A DNA stretch of 61,583 nucleotides. Source: DATKUC01 sp964577375. Its GTDB lineage: Bacteria > Spirochaetota > Spirochaetia > DSM-27196 > DATKUC01. Location of the stretch: contig CAZNYW010000022.1 of assembly GCA_964577375.1 (NCBI GenBank), positions 1 to 61,583 of the forward strand, in the 5' to 3' direction. The notes beneath the pieces are model-generated. The model searched no databases. It had not been told where the DNA came from and was given only the letters and a program-made list of their open reading frames with translations. Shown one piece after another: positions 25,589-33,113 of the stretch (position 1 is its first letter; every line of letters begins with the position of its first letter). Position numbers and translations under genes: made by a program.

Positions 25589-26677
25589 CTAAGTCCGGGA
25601 GGCACGGAAGAGGAGAATTCCTGCAGCCGTGAAGACAGCCGCCGCCGTCCACGCTCCTACGACAGGCTCTATGAGGCCGATGTTCGAGAGAAGCCCCGCG
25701 AGCATCTGGGTGACGTAATAGATCACCGAAAGGACCAGCGACACGAGCAGGCTCATCAGGAGGATGTTCTTCTTGAAGCGGCCGCCGATGGCCGAAGACA
25801 TCAGTACGACTATGAAGGGCGTCATTGCGAAGGAATAGCGCTCGTAATAGGAGGTAAGTGCGCTCCGGAAGGGCAATCCTGCCTTTCGGAGCGAAGCGAT
25901 CCACGTTCGCGCATCGGGCAGCTGCATCTCGTCCACCTTGCCGCTGCTGATGCGGCCGAAGGTCTCAGGCGGAAGGTTGAGCGCCGGGTCCGAAAAGGTG
26001 TCGTGCCTGGTCTGTACCAGATCATCCTGTCCCTGCTCCTTCTGTCGCGTGAAATCGCGAACGTTATGAAGCTCCCACATGTTGCGGTTCCAGACCGCCC
26101 AGTCGGCGTCGATGCGCCGTGTCAACTCGCCCTTGCTGTTCCGGATGACGACGATGAGGTTGTTGAGCGTGCTCGTCGCATCGTTGTAGTACTGGGCGTA
26201 ATAGACTATCCGTCCGTTGTCGGCGAGTACCGTCACCTCGGTATTGCTCGCGCTCTGCCGCATGTTCAGAAGCTCGTGCGAGAGATCGGTCTTTTGCTGC
26301 AGCGTGCCGATGACGACTCGTTCCTGAAAGAAGAAGCTTCCGACCGAAAAGAGGCCGCCGATGACGAGCAGCGGGAGCACGAAGCGCGCCAGAGGCACAC
26401 CAGAGCCGAAGACCGAGATCAGCTCGTTGTTGCTGTACAGCGTCCCGAGGGTGAAGGAGACCGAAAAGAGAAGACATATCGGCAGCGCGTAGGAGAGACT
26501 CTTCGGAAGGTAGAGCAACTGCACACGCAGAATCGCTCCCGGCGAGACATTCTGGTTGAGATAGCTCACGACATTGGAGAAGAGGTCGGCGAGCTCTATG
26601 ATGAGCGTGAAAAGCAGGAGCGCTACCAGAAAGACCGGCAGAAACTGCCGCAGCACCATGATATCGAGCTTTCTCAT
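25589..26677 (-). CDS. lptG: LptG/LptF-family permease (second copy)
   Basis: A 362-residue membrane protein of the YjgP/YjgQ family. The ATG overlaps the stop of the preceding family member in ATGA. N-terminal transmembrane segments (QFLPVFLVALLLFTLIIELA, SLSYALPICLLFSVSFTLGT, LPLLVIGGLFSVGSFFF) are followed by a periplasmic beta-jellyroll region (about 130-255) and three C-terminal helices. In the Lpt transporter LptF and LptG form the membrane part that extracts lipopolysaccharide for LptB. The second position in the pair suggests LptG, but the two paralogues are hard to tell apart by eye. Confidence 0.85.
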   Translation of the reverse strand: MRKLDIMVLRQFLPVFLVALLLFTLIIELADLFSNVVSYLNQNVSPGAILRVQLLYLPKSLSYALPICLLFSVSFTLGTLYSNNELISVFGSGVPLARFVLPLLVIGGLFSVGSFFFQERVVIGTLQQKTDLSHELLNMRQSASNTEVTVLADNGRIVYYAQYYNDATSTLNNLIVVIRNSKGELTRRIDADWAVWNRNMWELHNVRDFTRQKEQGQDDLVQTRHDTFSDPALNLPPETFGRISSGKVDEMQLPDARTWIASLRKAGLPFRSALTSYYERYSFAMTPFIVVLMSSAIGGRFKKNILLMSLLVSLVLSVIYYVTQMLAGLLSNIGLIEPVVGAWTAAAVFTAAGILLFRASRT

Positions 26678-27954
26678 CGCCGCATCCGTATCATGAACAG
26701 CAGACCGCCAAGCAGCAGGAAGAAGAAATCGGGTGCCCACATCGCGAGAAAGGGCGACACGTTCTGCTGGGAGCCGAGGGTTATCCCGCCGAGAAGCAGT
26801 GCCCAGTATATCACCGAGACAAGAACCCCGACGCCGAAGCCGACGACGCGGCCGCTTCGACGCGTGAACAGTGCGGTCGGAAAGGCAAACACGGTGAAGA
26901 CCACGCAGGCGAAGGGTATCGCAAACTTCTTGTAGAACTCGAGGCGGTTTATCTGAAGCGTACGGCTCGACACCGTCCGCGCCGCCGAGGACTGCACGGC
27001 CGAAAGCTCCTGCGCGAGCTGCTCTCGCCGCTGCGCGGCCGCCGAGAGCGTGCCGGCCTCCAGTGAGCGGGTGAAATCTGCATAGTCCTGCGCGAGGCGG
27101 AACCGCAGGCGCGAGGTTTCCCGCTGCTGGTCTTCGCGCCTGCTCTGCAGGTCCGCCTTCTCCCTCTGAATCAGGGCATAGAGGTCGACCGAGCTCATCT
27201 CGCTTGCCGTGGGATTCTGGATGCTCAGCGTGATGTTCTTGAGCAGGATGTTGTATACCATCCGTTTCGAGCTGAAATAGTCATATTGGTCGGGCTTGCC
27301 GGTGGGAACCGAGGCGCTGTAGACGTCGTTCAGATTGAGCGAGATAATGCTCGACTCCTGACCGTCCTGTACGAGGTTCGCACTCGATGCGGTGATGACC
27401 CTGCGGGCGTTGTTGTCGCCACGGTCAATTATCAGCAGGTCGGTGATACCGTGGTTCTTGACGGCGCCGGTTACGAGCACGGTGTCCTGATACTTCTTCA
27501 CCGAGTAGGGCTCCAGTTCCAGCTCCGGATTGCTGTAGATGAGCTGACGATAGAGCCGGGTGAAATTGATTGTTCCCAGCGGCAGAAAGTAGTCGTTCAT
27601 GATGAACGAAATCGATGAAAATGCCAGGCCGAGCACTGCAATGGGTACGAAAAGCCGCGTGAGAGGTATTCCGGAAGCCTGAAAAGCGATGATCTCGTTG
27701 TCCGAAGAGTATCTGCCGATTGCCATGAGCGCCCCGACAAGTGATGCAAACGGAAACGAAAGCGCAATGATTGCGGGCAGCGAATAGAGAATGAGGAGAA
27801 AGACCTCCCACGCCCCTACCCGTTTGGTGAGAACCTGCTCGGCCATGAGCAGCATCTGGTTTACGAAGAATATGAAGAAGAAGAAAAGGAAGGCGACAAG
27901 AAAAGAAAGAAGAAACTCTTTTCCTACGTAGAAGATGACGTAACGGCTTCGCAT
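26674..27954 (-). CDS. lptF: LptF/LptG-family permease (first copy)
   Basis: A 426-residue membrane protein with the same fold as its downstream neighbour: helices at about 12-35, 50-75 and 95-120, a periplasmic domain, and C-terminal helices (FYKKFAIPFACVVFTVFAF, VVGFGVGVLVSVIYWALLLG, FFFLLLGGLLFMI). A highly charged Arg/Gln/Glu helical insert (about 260-320, with REKADLQSRREDQQRETSRL) lies before the last helices and lengthens it compared with the usual 360. It starts 11 bases after dut. The insert would be extracytoplasmic and could bind another envelope protein. Confidence 0.85.
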   Translation of the reverse strand: MRSRYVIFYVGKEFLLSFLVAFLFFFFIFFVNQMLLMAEQVLTKRVGAWEVFLLILYSLPAIIALSFPFASLVGALMAIGRYSSDNEIIAFQASGIPLTRLFVPIAVLGLAFSSISFIMNDYFLPLGTINFTRLYRQLIYSNPELELEPYSVKKYQDTVLVTGAVKNHGITDLLIIDRGDNNARRVITASSANLVQDGQESSIISLNLNDVYSASVPTGKPDQYDYFSSKRMVYNILLKNITLSIQNPTASEMSSVDLYALIQREKADLQSRREDQQRETSRLRFRLAQDYADFTRSLEAGTLSAAAQRREQLAQELSAVQSSAARTVSSRTLQINRLEFYKKFAIPFACVVFTVFAFPTALFTRRSGRVVGFGVGVLVSVIYWALLLGGITLGSQQNVSPFLAMWAPDFFFLLLGGLLFMIRMRR

Positions 27955-27965
27955 GAAAAGCGCTG

Positions 27966-28403
27966 TCAGACCCCCGTAGAACCGAAGCCACCTGCGCCGC
28001 GTCCGGTCTCGGAAAGCGAACCGCCGGCGGCCTGGAAGTCGGCGCGGCAGACCGGCGTAATCACTATCTGCGCGACCCGGTCGCCGCGGCGGATGCGGGC
28101 GGCCTCATCCCCAAGATTTATGAGTACTACGGCTACCTCGCCCCGGTAGTCCGAATCGATGGTACCGGGCGCATTGAGCACCGTGAGGCCGAATTTCGCG
28201 GCCAGACCGGAGCGCGGGCGGACCTGCCCTTCGTAACCTTCCGGGATGGCCAGTCTGACGCCGGTCGGCACCATTTGCCGGCTGCCCGGAGCAAGAACGA
28301 GCTCATCCTCGATGCAGGCTCGAAGATCCGCGCCCGCCGCGTGCTCGGAAGCATAGACGGGCTCGAATCCCGGCGTGCATTCTGCAACGACCTGAATCTT
28401 CAT
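27966..28403 (-). CDS. dut: dUTP diphosphatase (trimeric)
   Basis: A 145-residue dUTPase that turns dUTP into dUMP + PPi, keeping uracil out of DNA and feeding dTMP synthesis. The five motifs are visible: HAAGADLRA, RPRSGLAAKFGL, NAPGTIDSDYRGEV, RGDRVAQIVI and the C-terminal RGAGGFGSTGV. The ATG at 28403 has GGAAGG upstream. It lies between pnp and lptF. Confidence 0.96.
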   Translation of the reverse strand: MKIQVVAECTPGFEPVYASEHAAGADLRACIEDELVLAPGSRQMVPTGVRLAIPEGYEGQVRPRSGLAAKFGLTVLNAPGTIDSDYRGEVAVVLINLGDEAARIRRGDRVAQIVITPVCRADFQAAGGSLSETGRGAGGFGSTGV

Positions 28404-28456
28404 AGCGCCTTCCGGCCGTATCCGTCTCAGGCCGCCCTTCACCCGCCGGCGAACCG

Positions 28457-30643
28457 CTAGTCGTCGTAGTGGCGACGACCACCCCCGTCGTGACGGCCGC
28501 GTCCGCGGTCTCCGCCATGGGGGCGGGACCCTGAATGGGGTCTGCGTCCGCGGTCGGATCCGGTACCCTCATCCGCACCGTCGTAGATCAGGCTGAGATT
28601 GACCCGGCCCATCTTGTCGATTTCGATGATCTTGACCGGCACTTCCTGATTGAGCTGCAGTATGTCGGAGACCGCCTCGACGCGATGGTCCGCCATCTTG
28701 GAAATGTGGCAGAGTCCCTCCTTTCCGGGCAGGAACTCGATAAACGCACCAAAGTCAACGATCCGTCGGACAACCCCGTCGTAGGTCTTTCCGACCTCAG
28801 GCTCCTCGAGAAGCTTCTGGAAGGCCGCCTTCGCGGACTCACCGGACGTCTTGTCCTTGCAGTAGATCGTCACCGTACCGTCGTTGTCGATGTTGGTATT
28901 GACGTCGTACTTCTCCGAAATGCCCTTGATGGTCTTTCCACCCGGGCCGATGAACAGGCCGATCTTCTCCGGATCGATCTTGAAGGTGAGAATGCGCGGC
29001 GCAAAGCTCGACAGATCCTCGCGCGGCCTGGCGAGCGCACCCTCCATGATCGAGAGTATGTGCATTCTACCCTTGCGGGCCTGCTCGAGCGCAGTCTTCA
29101 GGATATCCGCCGTCACGCGTGAAATCTTTATGTCCATCTGGAAGGCGGTGATGCCCCGCGTGGTGCCCGCGACCTTGAAGTCCATGTCACCGAGGTGATC
29201 CTCTTCGCCGAGGATGTCGCTCAGCACGACAACGTCGGTGCCCTCCTGAATGAGGCCCATCGCAATTCCGGCAACCGGCATGCTGATGGGAACTCCTGCG
29301 TCCATAAGGGACAGGGTGCCGCCGCAGACTGTTGCCATTGACGAGGAGCCGTTGGACTCGAGAATCTCCGAAACGACCCGAAGCGTGTAGGGAAATGCCG
29401 ATTTCTCCGGGAGAACCGCGTGAAGCGCCCTCTGCGCGAGGTGTCCGTGGCCGATCTCACGGCGGCCGGTTCCCAGTCTGCCGGTTTCGCCGACTGAATA
29501 GGGCGGGAAATTGTAGTGCAGCATGAAGTTCTCGCGGCGGTCGCCTTCGATATCGTCGAATATCTGCTCATCGAAAACGGTGCCGAGCGTCGTAATTGCG
29601 AGCGCCTGAGTCTCACCGCGGGTGAACAGTGCCGAACCGTGTGTCCGGGGCAGAATGCCGACCTCGCAGGTAATGGGCCGGATATCCTCCGGACCGCGGC
29701 CGTCGGTTCGCAGCTTCCGTTCGATTATGGATTTGCGGACGATATCCTGCTCGAGATCTTCCATCAGCTCGCCGAAGAGCCTTTCCTGGTCTTCCGGTAT
29801 CGAATCGTGGAACTTCTCCAGCGTCTGTTTCTTGACCGCCTTGATCGCCGCGCCCCGGTTCATTTTGCCTTTGACGAAACAGGCTTCCTGCATGAGCGGG
29901 TGCGCGAAAGAGCGGATCTCCTGCTCGGCCGAAAGACCGGCCGACGCCTCCACAATGGGGAGTTTCTCCTTTCCGATCGCACGCTGAAGCTCTATCTGCG
30001 CGCGGCAGATTTCTTTGATAGTCTCGTGGGCCTTTTCGATGGCAGCGATCATCAGATCTTCCGGCACCTCCCTGGCACCGCCCTCCACCATCGTAATGCC
30101 CTCTTCCGACCCAGCGACGATAATATCAAGGTCGCCGCGCTCTATCTGCTCGTAGGTCGGGTTGACCACCAGGTCCCCGTCCACGTGCGCGATCCGTGCC
30201 GCGGCAATGGGGCCGGCAAAAGGAATGTCGCTGATGAGCACCGCGGTGGCGGCAGCCACCATTGCGAGAACGTCGGGCGGATTCATCTGATCTGTCGAGA
30301 TCGTGGTGGGAACGACCTGAATTTCACGCTTGAACCGCTTGTCGAACAGCGGCCGCATCGGCCGGTCGATAAGCCGCGAAACCAGTATTTCCTTGTCTTT
30401 GGGACGAGTTTCCCGCTTGATGAATCCACCGGGGATTTTCCCCGCAGCGTAGAACTTTTCGTTGTATTCGACCTGGAGAGGAACGTAGTCAAGATCATCG
30501 ATGATCTTGTCTCCGCAGCACGCGGTCGCGATGACAGCGGACCCGCCATAACGCGCAAAAACGGCTCCATTGGCCTGTTTAGCCATCTTGCCGGTTTCCA
30601 GGATCAGATCGAGATCGCCGATACGTATTTTGATGTCTTGCAT
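28457..30643 (-). CDS. pnp: Polyribonucleotide nucleotidyltransferase (PNPase)
   Basis: A 728-residue phosphorolytic 3'-5' exoribonuclease. Two RNase PH domains with the helical linker between them are complete; the second carries the catalytic aspartates in DILGEEDHLGDMDFKVAG. The KH domain (KIGLFIGPGGKTIKGI) and S1 domain (VVRRIVDFGAFIEFLPGKEG) follow. The C-terminal 35 residues are a Gly/Arg/His/Asp-rich tail, a likely extra RNA-binding extension. It lies 15 bases after rpsO, the usual rpsO-pnp pairing. Confidence 0.97.
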   Translation of the reverse strand: MQDIKIRIGDLDLILETGKMAKQANGAVFARYGGSAVIATACCGDKIIDDLDYVPLQVEYNEKFYAAGKIPGGFIKRETRPKDKEILVSRLIDRPMRPLFDKRFKREIQVVPTTISTDQMNPPDVLAMVAAATAVLISDIPFAGPIAAARIAHVDGDLVVNPTYEQIERGDLDIIVAGSEEGITMVEGGAREVPEDLMIAAIEKAHETIKEICRAQIELQRAIGKEKLPIVEASAGLSAEQEIRSFAHPLMQEACFVKGKMNRGAAIKAVKKQTLEKFHDSIPEDQERLFGELMEDLEQDIVRKSIIERKLRTDGRGPEDIRPITCEVGILPRTHGSALFTRGETQALAITTLGTVFDEQIFDDIEGDRRENFMLHYNFPPYSVGETGRLGTGRREIGHGHLAQRALHAVLPEKSAFPYTLRVVSEILESNGSSSMATVCGGTLSLMDAGVPISMPVAGIAMGLIQEGTDVVVLSDILGEEDHLGDMDFKVAGTTRGITAFQMDIKISRVTADILKTALEQARKGRMHILSIMEGALARPREDLSSFAPRILTFKIDPEKIGLFIGPGGKTIKGISEKYDVNTNIDNDGTVTIYCKDKTSGESAKAAFQKLLEEPEVGKTYDGVVRRIVDFGAFIEFLPGKEGLCHISKMADHRVEAVSDILQLNQEVPVKIIEIDKMGRVNLSLIYDGADEGTGSDRGRRPHSGSRPHGGDRGRGRHDGGGRRHYDD

Positions 30644-30658
30644 ATGCTGTTTGCCCTG

Positions 30659-30928
30659 CTACTTTCGCAGTCCAAGCTTGCTGATGACTTCACGGTACCG
30701 AGCAAGGTCGCTCCGCGAGAGGTAGTTCAGCAGCCGCCGGCGCTGTCCTACCAGTTTCAGCAGGCCACGGCGCGAATTGTGGTCTTTGCTGTGAGTCTTG
30801 AAGTGTTCGGTAAGCTCTTCGATTCTCTTGGTGAGGAGTGCAATCTGCACTTCGGTCTTTCCGGTGTCCTTTTCGGTGGCACCGAACTTCTTGACGATTT
30901 CCTCTTTGGCTTCCTTGGTCAGGGCCAT
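30659..30928 (-). CDS. rpsO: 30S ribosomal protein S15
   Basis: An 89-residue S15, a primary 16S rRNA-binding protein. TEVQIALLTKRIEELTEHFK and DHNSRRGLLKLVGQRRRLLN are diagnostic. Two ATG codons are adjacent; the second (30928) has AAGGAG at a 6-base spacing, the first only 3, so the second is chosen and gives the usual 89 residues. Confidence 0.96.
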   Translation of the reverse strand: MALTKEAKEEIVKKFGATEKDTGKTEVQIALLTKRIEELTEHFKTHSKDHNSRRGLLKLVGQRRRLLNYLSRSDLARYREVISKLGLRK

Positions 30929-30997
30929 CATTGTCTCCTTGTATTCTAACCAGTCTCTTTCTACCGTTTTTTGCCGTTCGCACTGCGGGCGGCCCGA

Positions 30998-31870
30998 TCA
31001 ATACTGCGATCGAACCGCATGACCGTCGAAGCGAACGAGCGTGTATCCACCGCCCGTCTCCCGAGGCCAGCGGAGCACACCATGTTCTATGCTCACCTGT
31101 GTTCTGGTCGGTGCCGGATGAACCGTGCCGGCGAATGCATCCCCGCGGAGGTCGCTCTTGAAGGACGGCGCGCCCTGGTACAGGGACGGCAGCCCGCGGT
31201 ACATCGTCACATCGTAGATCCCGGCCGCCGGAAGCACCTGCGACAGGGTACTGATCTGCACCACATAGGCCTGATGGTCGGCCTCTACGGCCGCTCCACC
31301 CAGCTCGACAAAGAAATCCGACCCGAGCAGCTTTCGCGCTGCGTGCAGGTCACCGGCTTGAATCGCCGCTCTGATTCTAGTGCTGCTTACCGGGAACCCA
31401 TTATCGAGTACCGGTGCTACGATGTCAACCCGAACTCCCTGGGGCTCCAGAAGGGACCGCACGTGGTCCGCATCGGTGTCGTTCCGATAGCCACAGCGGA
31501 AATCCTTCCCCAGAACCATCATCCGTGGTCGAAAAAGAGCGTTTACCCTGGCGATAAACTCAGTTCCTGTCAGTTTACTGAAATCGAGGGAAAAGTCAAT
31601 GAGAAGGACCGACCCCACGCCGAGCGCGGCGATCCTTTCGAGCTTCTGATTCATGGTGAGCACGTTGCCCGGATATGCACCGGGTTGAAGCACCTTGAGC
31701 GGATTGTCGCGAAATGTGATCACGAGAGATTCGGCACCGAAGGGATTTTCACCCGTCCGATGGATGAGCTCGCGGTGGCCGACGTGGAGCGCGTCGAACA
31801 CCCCTATCGTCAGCGACACGCCCTGCGGGACGGTCACAAAATCGATGTGCTCCCACTCGTAGATCTTCAC
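30998..31870 (-). CDS. ribF: FMN adenylyltransferase (RibF) lacking a canonical riboflavin kinase domain
   Basis: A 290-residue protein starting at GTG, which overlaps the truB stop in GTGA. The N-terminal FAD synthetase domain is intact: GVFDALHVGHRELI (23-36) for nucleotide binding and VSSTRIR (161-167). The C-terminal part (about 181-290) should be riboflavin kinase, but I cannot find the GFPTAN-type motif that binds ATP and magnesium in that domain; the sequence there is divergent, with only AGIYDV reminiscent of the fold. The protein probably makes FAD from FMN but may not phosphorylate riboflavin. It lies in the conserved rbfA-truB-ribF-rpsO order. Confidence 0.9.
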   Translation of the reverse strand: MKIYEWEHIDFVTVPQGVSLTIGVFDALHVGHRELIHRTGENPFGAESLVITFRDNPLKVLQPGAYPGNVLTMNQKLERIAALGVGSVLLIDFSLDFSKLTGTEFIARVNALFRPRMMVLGKDFRCGYRNDTDADHVRSLLEPQGVRVDIVAPVLDNGFPVSSTRIRAAIQAGDLHAARKLLGSDFFVELGGAAVEADHQAYVVQISTLSQVLPAAGIYDVTMYRGLPSLYQGAPSFKSDLRGDAFAGTVHPAPTRTQVSIEHGVLRWPRETGGGYTLVRFDGHAVRSQY

Positions 31871-32757
31871 GCGCGCCTCGGGACGACAAATCGGTAGGAA
31901 ACCTGTCCGTTCAACCGTTCCACTACCGCGCGGAGGGAACCGTCGGCGGAAAAGAGCGCAAAAAGGCCGTCCTCATCGAGGGGCGGCGAGAGCGCGAGCC
32001 GCTGCGGGGGAGTGCCGACGTCTACCGCAGATTCCAACCCTGCCGGCAGCTCCCGCAGCCCGACGCCGTCGATCCTTTCCAGCGCATCCCGCGCACCTAT
32101 GATGTGGTGCTGCGGATCCATCCCGTCGGGCGTCGTCGCTGCAGGATCGTCCAGGCTGAAGGGACCCACACCCTCGCGGCGAAGCTCCAGGGTGTGCGCG
32201 GCCGATCCGCAGGCACGGCCGAGATCCTGTGAGAGACTCCGGATGTAGGTTCCCGATGAGCAGCGTACCCGGACTTCGAGCAGAGGGGGCCGCCAGGAGA
32301 GCAGCTCGAACCGCTCGATGGTGACCTTACGCGACGGGACGCGAACCGCGGTTCCCTTTCGTGCAAGCTCGTACGCTCGCCGGCCCTCGATGTGGACGGC
32401 CGAATAAGCGGGTGGCTCCTGCGAAATCGTCCCGGTAAGCGACTGCATCGCCGCACGGATTGTGTCGAGCGCCGGCAGCTCCGCCTCACGCACGATGCCA
32501 CCGGTCGGATCGCCGGTATCGGTTTCGGTTCCGAATGCGACTACGGCACGGTACTGCTTCTGCATGCCGGCAAAAAGGGGAGCAAGCCGGGTCAAAGGTC
32601 CGAGCAACACCACCATGAGGCCGGATGCAAAGGGATCGAGCGTGCCGGTGTGTCCGACTTTGCGTGTGCCGGCGGCCCGTTTCACGGGGCCGAGAGCTTT
32701 AAAGGAGGAGATGCCGGCCGGCTTGTCAAGAAGCACAACGCCGGTGACATTGGTCAT
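31867..32757 (-). CDS. truB: tRNA pseudouridine-55 synthase
   Basis: A 296-residue enzyme that makes pseudouridine 55 in the T-loop of tRNAs. The catalytic Asp lies in VGHTGTLDPFASGL, and YRAVVAFGTETDTGDPTG and RCSSGTYIRSLSQDLG are typical. It overlaps rbfA by one base (TGATG) and ribF by four (GTGA). Confidence 0.97.
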   Translation of the reverse strand: MTNVTGVVLLDKPAGISSFKALGPVKRAAGTRKVGHTGTLDPFASGLMVVLLGPLTRLAPLFAGMQKQYRAVVAFGTETDTGDPTGGIVREAELPALDTIRAAMQSLTGTISQEPPAYSAVHIEGRRAYELARKGTAVRVPSRKVTIERFELLSWRPPLLEVRVRCSSGTYIRSLSQDLGRACGSAAHTLELRREGVGPFSLDDPAATTPDGMDPQHHIIGARDALERIDGVGLRELPAGLESAVDVGTPPQRLALSPPLDEDGLFALFSADGSLRAVVERLNGQVSYRFVVPRRA

Positions 32758-33104
32758 CAGGGCTCGAGTTCCTTCATCTGCTGGATGACCTCGAACCCTT
32801 CCTTTACGGAATGATCCTCTCGGAAGGTCAGGTGCGGAGTTACGCGCAGGCGCAGCTGACGCGAGATATGTCCCTGGATGAAACCGGCGGCATGATTGAG
32901 GCCGTTTACCGCTGCGGTAAGCTGCTCATCCGGAAGGTAGCCGGAAACGAGCACGAGCGCCTGCGACAGGTCCTTTGCAAGCTTCACCATGCTCACCGAC
33001 ACGAGCGTGCTTACCCGCGGGTCGCGGATCTCATCCCGAATGATGAGATCCGCTATGGAGCTGGTAATCAGTTTTTCCAGTCGTTCGTGACGATACTTCG
33101 CCAT
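32757..33104 (-). CDS. rbfA: Ribosome-binding factor A
   Basis: A 115-residue KH-like protein that binds immature 30S subunits and helps 16S rRNA 5'-end maturation. RHERLEKLITSSIADLII and the IRDPRVSTLVSVS segment are typical. It starts 9 bases after infB and ends with a 1-base overlap with truB. Confidence 0.95.
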   Translation of the reverse strand: MAKYRHERLEKLITSSIADLIIRDEIRDPRVSTLVSVSMVKLAKDLSQALVLVSGYLPDEQLTAAVNGLNHAAGFIQGHISRQLRLRVTPHLTFREDHSVKEGFEVIQQMKELEP

Positions 33105-33113
33105 CGCGGGGAA

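Noticed and set aside
30929..30997. A separate promoter for rpsO-pnp
   Set aside because: A TAGAAT -10-like box exists but no -35, and its start site would fall on the ribosome-binding site.
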